Positions 23,701-36,153 of a DNA stretch of 64,000 nucleotides are shown here, in pieces. The position numbers and the translations under genes were made by a program. Each line of letters begins with the position of its first letter. Within the stretch, counting starts at the first letter, position 1. Under the pieces are notes generated by a model. The model saw only the letters and a list, made by a program, of their open reading frames with translations. It had not been told where the DNA came from and made no database searches. Origin of the DNA: Bondarzewia mesenterica (Eukaryota > Basidiomycota > Agaricomycetes > Russulales > Bondarzewiaceae); NCBI GenBank assembly GCA_004802705.1, contig SGPL01000020.1, forward strand, positions 61,970 through 125,969. The letters run 5' to 3'.

Positions 23701-24965
23701 ACGGGGGGCATTATCTCCTTCAGGCCGCTTCGCGGCTGGAGATGATCAAGTGGGTTGAGACAATCGACCGGGTGTCCAAGTCGGCTGCCAAGCGGCGTTT
23801 GACTTATCTGGGCAACTCACCAAAGCCACAGCTTGCGGATCACATCCATGATCGTCCTAAGGCAGCCTCAAGAGACCCAACTGCCCGTGCGTATCGTCTC
23901 CTTTGCTATACACCATGCTGACGTGTCTCTCAGTCTTCGGCGTGGATCTCGAATTCCTGCTGAGGCGGGAAGCTAATGGTAGCACTGTACCTCCCGGTGC
24001 GATACCCTCTGCCATTGAACGATGCCTACTGGAAGTCGAAGCTAGGGGTCTAAGTGAGGTTGGCATCTGTATGTGAATCTCTGTGTCCCCGATATAAACA
24101 CTGACGTGTGAGTGTGAGTGCAGACCGTATTGCAGGAGCAAGCTCTGAAGTTAATGGACTCAAGGAAAAGCTCAACAGAGGTAAATGACATTTATTTCCG
24201 GCAGTACGCTTCGAACTTATGGGAGAGTTATCAAGGGGAATGGCCGATCACTTCGTCGACGGATATCTATGCAGTTTGTGATATCATCAAGACGTGGTTC
24301 CGCGTGCTCCCCGAGCCTGTCTTCCCTTCGTACTCCTACCACGATATCATCGATGCCATGAGTGGGTAGATCCTCTCCTTTATCTAATCTTGTCTCTGAC
24401 CTGACATTGCTAGAAATCGAGGATTTTAATACCCGGATAGAAAGAATCCGTACGGTGGTCAGAGCGTTGCATCGCCACAATTTTGATTTGTTGAAGCGCG
24501 TTGTTGAGCACCTTGATAGGTGTGTAATTACTCTTTGTTAGATGAATTCGGTATCTGATCTGCCTTGCCATGTTCAGGGTGACGGATTATGAAGAACACA
24601 ACCAGATGGGGTCGGACGCACTAGCCATTGTGTTCAGTCCAAACTTGCTGCGCGCCCCTCACAACGATTTTGTCATGATTATGTCCAATATGCAGTACAC
24701 GAACAAACTCGTAAAGGCCCTGGTGACACATGTAGGTTTCAGTATCAGATCATACTTTGTCCCGGTCCTCAGCGTCTCTCTTCAGTTTCATACCATCTTC
24801 GACGAGACAGATCCAGATGCAGAAGTCGATCACGACGAAGACGAAGAGGAAGCGTTCGAAGAACCTATTCCAGAAGAGGACGAGGAGACCGACGTTGAAC
24901 CTCTTCGCTCTTCCCCAATGATCTACCCAGGCTCCGAAAATCTGCTCGCTTCGCAGTTCTCATAG
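17706..24965 (+). CDS. BEM2: BEM2-like Rho GTPase-activating protein with RasGEF-N-like, PH and RhoGAP regions
   Basis: Eleven exons (17706-18025, 18377-20896, 20961-21783, 21828-22325, 22368-23886, 23934-24068, 24124-24180, 24236-24361, 24414-24519, 24578-24731, 24786-24965) join in frame to 2145 residues, close to yeast Bem2. The first 350 residues are Ser/Pro-rich. A PH-like stretch (GWKPLKLVLRGTKLQFYK) lies near residue 380. A RasGEF-N-like region starts near 1150 (VKAGTLERLVEILAHGL) and continues through VWWNVYRSFVTP. A PH domain (TFQLDTEDGGHYLLQAASR, WVETI) sits near 1790-1870. The RhoGAP domain spans 1894-2090, from FGVDLEFLL through GIYRIAGAS, with the catalytic arginine finger about residue 1941, to the conserved SDALAIVFSPNLLR. 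The acidic tail is about 60 residues. It should switch off Rho1-type GTPases in polarity and wall-integrity signalling. The exon 2 donor is ambiguous by nine bases. Confidence 0.94.
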
Positions 24966-25471
24966 CAAGCTTGTAACTATGCTCTCAGCTCTGTCCATGA
25001 ACTACCCTCTCATATCGTTTCTAACCATGCTTCTAGTCTTTTGTACGCCATTTCAAATACTCTCTGTACTTCGTCCCATCACGGTAGTGTCACCTTCTTT
25101 CTTCTGATAGTAGATATCCCGGTCTCCCCTCAAATATCGGACCAGCTTGCATTACCTGGCTTAAGCTTATTGTTACCCCATACGACTGCCTGTAATAATT
25201 CAGTATGTCATTTCTAGGAAGAAAACTTTGCATGATATCCTCTGTAATACAGTACATTAAGTACATTCAGTTTGTACAGTGTGACTTTATTTTCAGGTCT
25301 CTTATCTTATCTGAGTATCTCGCAACCCCGATCACGTATTGCGTTATTCTCAACGGCTTCTGGGGACAGTTGCATTGAATGCCTCGACTCTCGCGTGTGC
25401 TCACCTACCGGCGCCTGCCCATTTCTTCTCTGGTATTAGTTTGAAGGAAAGCCCACAGAGCGGTCATAACA
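24966..25471. other. Intergenic spacer (506 bp)
   Basis: This covers the 3' region of the RhoGAP gene and the promoter of the carrier gene. ACAGTACATTAAGTACATTCA near 25250-25270 repeats the unit GTACATT twice. No gene seen. Confidence 0.5.
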
Positions 25472-27119
25472 ATGGGTTCACAGTCGCTCGAAACCGTGAT
25501 TGAATTGATCGCTGGCAGTTTCGGAGGCGCCGCGCAAGTCATCGTCGGCCAACCGCTGGACACGATAAAGACACGCGCGCAGACTGCACCGAGTTCAGTG
25601 CCCTTGCTTCTTCATTCCACCAGTACTGACTTGGCCTTATAGAAGGAGTGTTTGTGAGACTTTCGCCCTTGAGAATGCTCGGAAACCCAGATAAAGTCTA
25701 ATTCCTCAATCTAGAAAGGACCCATGGACATCCTCGTTCAAACCTTACGGAAAGAGGGGTTTTTCGCGCTTTACAAAGGTGGTTCACATCACAAATATAA
25801 CACATTCAACCTATTTAATTGATACCTCTGGCGCTTACCGGGTAGGCATGGCAAGCCCACTGCTAGGCATAGCCGGGGTCAACTCCCTACTTTTTGCTGC
25901 CTATGGCACGTCCAAGCGCATCATCTCCCCATTTCCTAACCATTCGCTCAAGGAGATTGCTGCCGCTGGTGCTATGGCTGGTGCGGCGAATGCGATTCTC
26001 GCTAGCCCAGGTCTGTACACACCTCTTCCATTTCGGTCGTTGCCCCACGGATGGCTCACGTCGTTCAGTGGAAATGTTCAAGGTGCGGATGCAAGGCCAA
26101 TATGGTGCTGAGACGGACAAGCGACTGCGAGATGTGGCAAGAGAGATGTGGTCCGAGTGGGGATTCCGGAAAGGCGTGATGCGGGGGTACTGGGTGAGTT
26201 GTTACTGATTATTGATTGTACATGTTTCTCGTCATTCTCATCTTGATCAAGGTGACGGTTGCTAGAGAAATCCCGGCATATGCGGGGTGCGTATTCCATG
26301 CATCCGAAAGAGGTTCCTATGCTCAGTTGTCCCCTTCAGTTTCTATACAGGTACTTTGCCCTGAAGATTTTGAATGGCCGGTCACTAATGGCAATGAAAC
26401 AGCATTCGAATTCTCAAAACGCGAGTTTTCCAAGACTTACGGCCAGGAGCTACCCGTGTGGACCCTACTTGCTAGTGGGGCAACTGGAGGAGTTCGTTCT
26501 CCGTCTTCGCACGTCACGCAAAATGCTGATATAGCTGCCTCTTACACAGATTGCCTACTGGTTATCATCATACCCCTTAGGCATGGGTTGTTTTCGTCAT
26601 GTCTGTATGTCGCGCTGAGTGATAATTTCGCTAGATGTTGTCAAGTCTCGCATACAACTGCGATCGACTCCGCCAAGTGGTACTCCAGTGCAGTACATTG
26701 CTCATGAGATCAAGGTGATTGTTGCAGAGTCCGGAGTGTACGTAGTTTTCGCTCCTCTCTCCCGCCACCGTATTCGTCACCTTTCAACGATATATACTAA
26801 ATATATACTAACTGTGAATTTCAAGGGCCGGACTGTTTCGTGGGCTGACCCCATCACGTATGTTAAAGTTCCGTTTTCCTTACATTTTGCGCCAGAGTCT
26901 GAATCATTGTCTCCTCCAGTGATCAGAAGGTACCTAATTTTGAGTGCCACATCAAACCATCTTTCTCATAGATAATCACGAATACAGCATCCCAGCCGCA
27001 GGAAGCACCTTTGCTGCTTTTGAATTAATGAGAGGTATACTCCTTGTCATTTCACATGCATATGTGGCTGCTGATTGAACAACTCGCTAGAATTTTTGCG
27101 CGATTTTACTGGTGCATGA
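25472..27119 (+). CDS. Mitochondrial carrier protein (SLC25 family), 14 exons
   Basis: Fourteen exons (25472-25592, 25643-25653, 25715-25778, 25846-26010, 26069-26193, 26252-26286, 26340-26350, 26403-26491, 26550-26580, 26635-26737, 26826-26857, 26920-26929, 26988-27034, 27091-27119) join in frame to 290 residues, the normal carrier length. All three carrier signatures are present: [20 protein letters not shown] and [10 protein letters not shown]. Each begins the loop after an odd-numbered helix, and second motifs such as EGFFALYKG and SGVAGLFRG are present. [15 protein letters not shown] in the fourth helix resembles the carnitine/amino-acid branch of the family (ornithine, carnitine or YMC type), but the substrate cannot be fixed. 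It acts in the inner mitochondrial membrane. Exons 2, 7 and 12 are only 11, 11 and 10 nt, and the intron at 26581-26634 begins GC rather than GT. Both features are required for the conserved protein. Confidence 0.92.
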
Positions 27120-27718
27120 TGCCCGCAGCCAGCTTGCCTTCGAAATTGTCCATGCTCATTTGATCAGAAGTGAGCAGTGCTCGGATGCGACTACTCCTCG
27201 AACGCTGACGAGTTCTTAGTACATGCATTGTGGCGTTACTGTGTGCGTGGCTTGTCTGTAAGGCCTTCATTGCAGAGGGAGTGGCTGTTCCATAAAACGA
27301 GGCATTTCTCATCTGTCGAAGTCTTATTGCACGCCCGGCTTGTACTCATGCAGCCGGAGGAACTATGCATGGTGTATCTGACTATTCACTATTCCTCCTC
27401 GCGTCTCGTAAGAGCGACTGGGACAGGGTCACACATTTTGATCGGTACGCATTGTGCTTGCAAACTGCCATATCTAATGTACAGTCAGTGATAATGGACT
27501 AGCGAGGGCGGCACAGGAATTCAACACCTGGAGACCATGTGCACAGTCGAAGGCTATAAATTCTGGCTTTAGCTTACATACGAGAATACATAAGACGCTG
27601 AGAACAACTTCTGGTCCAACCCAAAGCCTTCACCGATTCACTTGATCAAACCAACAGCAATGCTACATGTCCTACAGGTGGTTCGCCCATTTCACGACTA
27701 GACACTACGTAGCGGCTT
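27120..27718. other. Intergenic spacer (599 bp), convergent genes
   Basis: It lies between the 3' ends of the carrier gene (+) and the penta-EF-hand gene (-). A 104-codon plus-strand frame at 27177-27491 has no recognisable motif and is probably non-coding. No repeat seen. Confidence 0.45.
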
Positions 27719-28909
<1,191 letters not shown>

Positions 28910-29437
28910 GACTGTGAATCGTTCTTCGATTTGAAGGGGATTCGGAGCAAAGAATGGAATAGCGCGCGACGTGCGAGAACAACGTTATAAGGATATCGAT
29001 AGGGATGTGAATATTTATATATCAGCGAGCACAGCAACAAAGGGAAAAAAAGGAACGCACAGGAATAGGGTGAAGTTGTACAGCCTGTGCAGAGATGGGC
29101 TGTACAAGCTTGTGACGAGTCGCCCGAAATCCGTTGAAGATCGCTATCACTGCCGCGCCCATGATGTCATCTCGTTTATCTAATCAAATGTGTTTCAAAA
29201 AAAAAAACTCACCGCTCACTGTACGCTCACGCAGTGCTCCCAATGGAGATGATGATGGACATATTCTAATAAATAACTCATAAAAGATAGGAAAAAAAAA
29301 CAGACAAATTCTGGCCCAGCTCGCGACCATGACCTTCATCCACCATCAAAATACACATAGCTGATATTACAAGGATCCACAGATGAAGGCAATAAGTTAC
29401 AGAACTTGAACAAACCATCCCTGAGCGCCCCAAGTCC
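28910..29437. other. Intergenic spacer (528 bp)
   Basis: It lies upstream of the penta-EF-hand gene and downstream of SPT7, both minus strand. A-rich runs occur at 29043-29050, 29198-29206 and 29292-29299. No gene seen. Confidence 0.5.
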
Positions 29438-32426
29438 TCATGCGCTCGCAATTACAACAGGGGGGAACCCTTCCGGTGGCCTCCCCCTCTTCTTCCCGGT
29501 GCCATTCGTTGTCGCGCCAGCACCGGTATTTGGCCCCTTCTTCTTCTTCGGCGACAAAGGTCCCTCGCTCTCCGCCAGGGGACTCATGACCGACGCCATG
29601 CTAGGCGTCGCCATATCCACTACTTTCCCTCCCATGCCAGTCGCCCCAGCACCGCCATCCTTCGCTTTTGACTTCTTCTTCGCAGGCCCAGCCGTTGGAT
29701 TGGCCTTGAGCACTTGTCCGAGTGGCCCAATCCTTGACTGCGCAGGATTGGGAGGGTCGTCGGACAAAGTGACAACGAGAGGAGACTGGGCGAGCGATGG
29801 CGGATGGGTGGCTGCAAGCATGGACATTCGATGCTGATAGTAAGGTTTGAGCAAACCGATCTGATCTTCCACCCTGATTGAATCGAGAGGGATGAACGGA
29901 GGTGGAGGTGGGTAGGGAGGCGGAGGCTCCGCGGGTTTCGCGCTATAAAGAGGTGAGCCGAGATATGCGAGTAGACGAATGTAATACATACGCAGAGGCA
30001 GCGCTCCTGACATTCTTCTTGCCCTTGAGAAGCCTCTTCGGAATCGTGAGATTCGATAACCCGAATTCCTCCGCAATGCCTAACGCACGAAGACCGAGGA
30101 AGTCTTCGCCAATATCGTCCGTGAATTGGCCCCTGGAAGTAGATTAGCATGGTTGAAGGAAAGCAAAAGAGCTTAAAAAACGTACATGACAAAGGCGCTC
30201 TCTTCTTCTTCGTCTTCTTCGTTCCCGAAAATCGCATCGTCGTCCAAGGCATCGGTCGAAGTAAACTCCTGGTATGCGTTGACAAGTTTTTTCTCGAGGT
30301 CATTGAGGCGATTGCCGTGCCGGATGACATCGTCGTTAATGTACCGTTCCATATCTTGTATCCGAGAAGTCCCACTTTCGAAAAGAGTGTGCAAAATTAT
30401 TTCCTAACGAGTCAAAATCAGTAAGATTATCGGAGATGGATCGAATTGAATGCCCACCTCAGTAGTCATACTATTAGAATATTTATCAATATAAAATCTG
30501 AACGTCCGCCCGACATTCATGAGGTATTCAGATGCGATACTTGAGAGCACATCAAGGGCAATAGAAGAAGATCCTACCACACTGTGTCAGCATCTCAGCT
30601 GTTACAGACAACTAGCGATGAACGCACCTTGAAATCCCACATGCTCCAACACTTTCCGGTTCATCCAGTGTAAGCACTGATTCCCCGCTTCCTCCCCAAG
30701 ATCAATTCCTTCCTTTGCCATGGCACCGGCATGAGTCCAAGGCCGCTCATCCAGCTCATCCATCTCCATAGGCTCCTCCGTAGGCACAGTCATGCGCGCT
30801 TCAGCAGGCGCTAACGAAGCCTCTTCGGTGCCCCCTGCGGGAACATTCAGCGCAGCAAACTTGGAATGTGTTTGTCGCACGCGCCGAAGGGTCTTGATAT
30901 TGGTGTTCATCGTTGTGAGTAGAGAATGTGGATTCGGAGGAACTGTCTTCTGCTTCTTCTTATGCTGACCAACTTGAGACCGCCGAGTTGACGCGACAAG
31001 AGAGGAAGAATATGGAGAGGAAGGCAGGGGAGGCAAAGTGTTAGAAAGAAGAGCGTCGTTTTTGTTGGGCGGCCCACCAAAGCTCGACTGGTTCAGAAGA
31101 GGAGGACGCAGGGTGGCTTACTAGCCGAACGCGCTTGACAGGACGTTGCTCTGATGTTCCGTTACTGCTACATATGAGTGAATGTGCAACGTGGATCTTA
31201 CACAGAAGAACTTACAGTTTGCGTTTGTCGCCCACGACGCCATCTATCGTAGAGGGCATCATGATATCTTCACACTCGACAGCGACATTGATGTACTCGC
31301 GCAAACGATCTTCCAAACCATTCGTATGACCGTCGACGGATGAAAGAGACTCGCTCATCGCACGGTCCAGTTCGTAAAATGTCCTCATTCCCTCAGCGGT
31401 CCGTATGATGGCCGGTGATTCGGCAAACGGTAAGTCTCGTCGTGGAGGTGGAGGTGGAGGAATGTTGGAAGGCGTAGCACGTTGCATAGGGCCGATTGGA
31501 GGTCGAATTGCGACAGTTGAGGTCGTACGAACATGGCCATTGATGCCGTTTGCTTTGTGCTGTGTTGCTCGTCGAATGGAAAGATCGGCTGGAATAGAAG
31601 GATCGGCTCGTTCCTTGCGGTCAGTTATATTCTTCAGTAATTTCTCCGCCTTGACTTTGAGACGAGATGCACAGAGTCGGAGGGGATGATTCTGTGGAAA
31701 GTGAGATAGCAGGACGCTTTACAACGACCTTTCTACGTACCTCTGTGGCATTGTAGGTGAAGCAGTTGGACCATATGAGATCCAAATCATCTTTGAACTC
31801 CTTTTTCGACTTGTACTGTTTTTGTTTCACCTTCCTCGACATGGTCTGAAAGTCCATGGGATTTGAAATGACTGAAAAGCGCACAATTAGCAATTCCAGG
31901 CATTGTGGTCAATAAGACGTGGTCACGCAGGCTCCCACACTATAGACAAGCAGAAGGACCATTTCGCAGGACGTCATGCAAGGCCACACCGCCGACTGCA
32001 TCCTCCGCCCATATTCCAATCATCTACCCGCAGCTCAAAGATGATATATACATACCATCATAGTAGTCCGGTACATCAGTTCTTGAGACGGGTTTGAGGA
32101 AAGCCTCAGGGTCATGGTTATCCTGTAAGGCACGCGGGGGTCAAGTTGCGCCACCCACCTGGTAAAGATGGAAGCTTACCATGGTCACCGTCCTTAAATC
32201 GTGCAACAAATCCTCCAATGCATCATAGAAAGGATCAGAGACCTTTGCATCGTATGTCTGCCGCTAATTTAAAGAAGGTACGCGGATGATGAGCCTGATT
32301 ATTAGAAGAAGTAATATGACTACTCACCCGTCCCTCCTTGACGGCCTGTAGCAGTAACTTAAGATCAGATTCGGGTAGAGCTGACTTGATCTGACTTCCG
32401 GCCAACGACCTCAGCAGATTCTGCAT
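29438..32426 (-). CDS. SPT7: SPT7, SAGA complex scaffold with bromodomain and histone fold
   Basis: Eleven exons (32426-32328, 32263-32180, 32122-32056, 31871-31741, 31691-31216, 31167-31122, 31087-30628, 30573-30458, 30403-30186, 30132-29992, 29942-29438) join in frame to 780 residues. The bromodomain spans about residues 68-150: PDYYDVISNPMDFQTMSRKV, then KEFKDDLDLIWSNCFTYNAT with the acetyl-lysine-binding Asn in TYN. The C-terminal half has the SPT7 histone-fold region (VGFQGSSSIALDVLSSIASE, VGRTFRFYIDKYS, EEIILHTLFESG) followed by acidic FGNEEDEEEES and FTDDIGEDFLGLRALGI. A Pro-rich and AT-hook-like tail (KKRGRPPEG) ends the protein. SPT7 holds the SAGA coactivator together through its pairing with TAF10. 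The intron after exon 6 is unusually short (34 nt) if the GTAAGC donor is used. Confidence 0.94.
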
Positions 32427-33155
32427 TGTATAAGTCAAAGAATTATGGATGGATGGCAGGAATAGCAACTTACGTTCATCCTCTAACTTGCTTGTCTTGT
32501 GCTCCAGGGATGAGCGGAACAAGTGACATATTCAAGCTCCGATTGAACATTCGTCAGATGCCGATCCCTTGAGAACAATTCAAAAGAAATGTATCTACTG
32601 AAATTGTACTGAAACGTATGGCCAAGTTGAAGGCATTAAGTACGGTATACGTTCTAATCTTTCATTGGTTTGATGTACTTTATTTTACTGAGCACTCAGC
32701 AGACATAATCAAGACATGTTTTTAAGTAGTCAAGAGCTGGTCGTCGATATCTGTCACGGTCCTGAAAACATTGTTTTTGCGTTCTGAGAACGTCTCGGGG
32801 CTAGGTTTCACCACAGATATATACTTACCACCTTCTGTCTTCCCTGCCTCTTGTCAAGCTTCAACTGGCGAATTGGCTCTCCAGTTGCCATTGCCACCGC
32901 CTTAGGCTTTTGCCCACAAATGCCACCAGATCACGCGTAGCTTAGTCAGGGTTTGGCCGCGACGCGTCTCCGCGCCTTGAACCTGAACGACGACGACGAG
33001 AGGGTCCAGCTACGTTTGTTCCCGACCCACACAGTATTTATGCTAGGTCTCATCTGATTTCTTACTTTGCTTCTTATTTGACTCTGCGCACGACCAACTG
33101 TTCACCCTCTTTTCCCCTGGCATCTATCACAATAGCCTCCCTAACATTCAGCAAC
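32427..33155. promoter_or_regulatory. Divergent promoter of SPT7 and CDH1 (729 bp)
   Basis: It separates two genes running in opposite directions. Minus-strand sequence just upstream of SPT7 (32520-32464) ends in GAACGTAAGTT, which looks like a 5'-leader exon and donor. The interval also contains a candidate 42-codon gene (separate entry). No clear TATA box. Confidence 0.45.
32696..32891 (-). CDS. Candidate micro-protein (42 aa), unknown
   Basis: An ATG at 32891 opens a frame beginning MATGEPIRQLKLDKRQGRQKV. It ends in a good donor (GTG|GTAAGTATAT) and a TTTTCAG acceptor at 32762, and the joined frame stops at 32696. The peptide is very basic. I know no family for it. Support is only the good splice signals and the basic start; exon 2 has a more protein-like reading in another frame, which the splice phases do not allow. 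Confidence 0.2.
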
Positions 33156-35369
33156 ATGTCTGGACTCAAGAACTCCCCGTTTGGAAAACGACTCCGCGCG
33201 ACGCAGCAAGAAACTGAGGAAGAGGGCCCACGAAGGAATCGGCCACGAGTGAACCCCATCTTTGGCGTGGCGCAGGCATCGACGCCTTCACTTGATTCAC
33301 GACCAACAACGAGCGAGAGCGACGGACCGGAGTCTCCCACTGAACCACCCCGCCTCAATAAGGACTACGGCGACCGCTTTGTGCCCTCAAGAGACTCTGG
33401 AGACATGCGGACCTCATACAATCTCATGGAAGAGAGTGGCCCTTCGACCCCTTCCAAGAACAAGATCATCCCCACAGAATCTGATGCCGTGAAAGGTTAG
33501 TGGCGCAAATTTTCATTCGTGATTGTCAGCACAGGTCTGGGAGGAGAACCGTGGGCGGTGACTTTTGGTCCAGTGGTGAGAGTTGGGGATCATCAAACCT
33601 TCCTTACGGATCGCACTATGGGGGCACGATTGACCTCGATTGCGTTTGTATGGTCCTCTCAAGATTTGACAGGTTAAGGCAGTTCTATACTTTTCACCAT
33701 CCTCCGGTTTTATCCTTGTTAAAGACAGGTAATCAGCTGACGATGGACCATTTGAATGGAACTGTGACGCTGCGACGCATGCCTCCCGTATTACCAGAGT
33801 TGGTCAAATTCTGCAGGCTGTGCCATGATACTAATTCTCAGGGTTGGTCCAGATGCTGCTGCTGTAGTTTCAGACTTCACTATCGTTCTCCTATCATTCT
33901 ATCTTCTCTGCGTGAATCATATTCTCGATGACTAACGATTTTCGCCCTTCAGAACAAGCTAACGCTCTTTTCACTTCTATTCTTCACACTGAGGTGACAC
34001 CGCCATCACCTCACCGCCCCGTTTCACCCACGCGTCCAGTAGCATCTACATCTACTGCTACCGCACCTTCTACGCCGAGTCGGCGCCGATTGTTCCAGTA
34101 TCATTCACCTTCCTCCTCACACCCGTCCACCCCGAAGCGACGCCTTGATACGCCCAATGATGAGGCGTATTCAATGAGTCCCGTACGGGCGGAGAGTCGA
34201 CAAATCCTTGAAAGTCCCCGGCGTCAAATTCGCAATGTCTGCAAGACACCGTATCGCGTGCTCGATGCGCCTGAACTCGCAGACGACTTCTATCTCAATC
34301 TAGTGGACTGGTCAAGCACTAATGTGCTCGGCGTGGGGTTGGGCTCTTCCGTCTATCTATGGACAGCACACACAGCTGCAGTCTCAAAATTGTGCGATTT
34401 GGCCAGCACTAATGACACAGTCAGCTCGGTCTCATGGGTACAGAAGGGCTCAATACTCGCGGTGGGGACGCTGAATGGGCGGCTGCACATCTACGACGCA
34501 AACACGCTGCAGTTGCAACGGACTTACCAGAAGGGGCATGATCAACGTATCGGAGCGCTGGCGTGGAATTCGCATGTGTTATCGTCTGGCTCTCGAGATC
34601 GAATGGTGTACCACCGCGACGTGCGCGAAGCAACACAAAAACCATTCAAGAAGAGCGGGGGACATCGGCAGGAAGTGTGTGGTCTCAGATGGAATGGGGA
34701 TGGCGGGCTGCAATCTGGGTTACTTGCGAGTGGAGGAAACGACAACAAGGTCTGTATCTGGGATTTAAGAGGCTCCCGACGACCTGGCCACACAAGCAGG
34801 GGAAGCGGGAGTACCAGCGGGAGCGCGGGCGAAGAGGGTGGAATTGGGGATACACCGCTCTGGAAGTTCCACGAGCACACGGCGGCCGTCAAGGCACTTG
34901 CTTGGGATCCGCACGTCGCAGGCGTGTTGGCGACAGGTGGAGGGACGCAGGATAAACACATCCGATTTTGGAATGTGTTGTACGGAAACAAGTTGAACGA
35001 GCTGGACACAGGTAGTCAGGTATGTTATGCAAACATTGGATCTGTTTTCGTAGCGTATTGACTGCTTGGTGATAGGTTTGTAACTTGACGTGGTCACTGA
35101 CCTCTCACGAGCTCGTCTCCACTCATGGCTTTTCGTCAACGACGGCACAAAACCAAATCTGTATATGGAAGTACCCTTCGTTGGACATGGTGGCGTCGCT
35201 GACGGGCCACACGAGTCGTGTGTTGTACCTTGCCATGAGCCCTGATGGCGAGACGATTGTCACTGGTGCTGGCGACGAAACGCTCCGATTCTGGAACGCC
35301 TTTCCCAAGCGAGAGAACACTGAAGCGAAGAGGGAGAGTCGGCTCGATTATGGGCGACTCATACGGTAG
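33156..35369 (+). CDS. CDH1: CDH1/Fizzy-related, WD40 activator of the anaphase-promoting complex
   Basis: Three exons (33156-33495, 33953-35019, 35076-35369) join in frame to 566 residues. The C-box DRFVPSR is at residues 73-79. A Ser/Pro-rich segment follows, then [20 protein letters not shown], the conserved entry to the propeller. Seven WD repeats are visible, among them [44 protein letters not shown] and LRFWNAFP. The protein ends in RLIR, giving the C-terminal Ile-Arg tail that docks on APC/C TPR subunits. Together the C-box and IR tail identify an APC/C coactivator; the sequence around the C-box (LNKDYGDRF) fits the CDH1/Ste9/Srw1 branch rather than CDC20. It drives degradation of cyclins in late mitosis and G1. 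A Gly/Ser insertion ([12 protein letters not shown]) lies in one inter-blade loop. Intron 1 is 457 nt. Confidence 0.94.
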
Positions 35370-36153
35370 TAATTCGCTTCTCATGCAATCATCTCGGTAT
35401 TGCCCGCCTATTACCATCGTACTGTATGTTCCGCCACCGCATCATGGACTTGCTGACCACGCCATGTCGTCTCCACACACTAATGCACTTGCATACTATC
35501 TCATGCCCCATCACTGTTCTTTGAGCACGATATGAATTGTTGCCTTCAACTCTCTTCCTTCTTTGACGCACACCATGCCCCTAATACGTATGCATGCACA
35601 CATACACTACATACGTGACACCAGCACTGTATCCTTTCATCTCTTGTTGATCTCGATTTGTTCCCTGCTATGGATTTTCTTATGTTTCATGGTCTTGTTT
35701 GTTTTGCTTCCTGTAAGGGTACTCGCGATCTACTCTTTGCGCTCCACATTTACCGTGGATTGTAAAGAAAAATGCCTTTGTCGTATAGAGCATCGATCAT
35801 CTGTCTGTCCTGAAATTTCATCGAGTACAGTGATCTACTTTTTGTTCACGATAAAATGCAATGATCGACATTTTTTGAATTTAACCTGGCAAAAACAAGG
35901 AACCCTGGACATATCCGGAATTGAACCGGACACCTCTCGCACACCGCGATGCTAAGCGAGCGTGATAAACCAACTACACCATATGCCCATGAAAGGAGAC
36001 TTAAAGATGAATATTAACACATTATCAATTCTTATGCTCAATAATAATAAATAAATTAAGTTTTGGATAACCTGATTCTGAAGGTTTGAGCGCTCACCAA
36101 CGTTCACCACTCTCACAGTCGCCCGAATATTCTTCGCGTAGTCTTTCATCGAG
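35370..36153. other. Intergenic spacer with a tRNA gene
   Basis: It lies between CDH1 and CCT8, both plus strand. It holds tRNA-Ala on the minus strand (35906-35988). The rest is AT-rich with AATAATAATAAATAAATTAAG at 36041-36060, and no other gene. Confidence 0.6.
35906..35988 (-). tRNA. tRNA-Ala (anticodon AGC) with a short intron
   Basis: Read on the minus strand, the acceptor arms GGGCATA and TATGTCC pair over seven positions (one G-U), with discriminator A. The B box GGTTCAATTCC sits in the T arm and the A box is TGGTGTAGTTGG. The anticodon stem CTCGC/GCGAG encloses TTAGCA, with AGC at the anticodon, plus about 8 extra bases (TCGCGGTG) after position 37, the normal place for a nuclear tRNA intron. 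CCA is not encoded, as expected. Confidence 0.93.

Noticed and set aside
29406..29837. Plus-strand 143-codon frame
   Set aside because: It is antisense to the Pro-rich C-terminal exon of SPT7.
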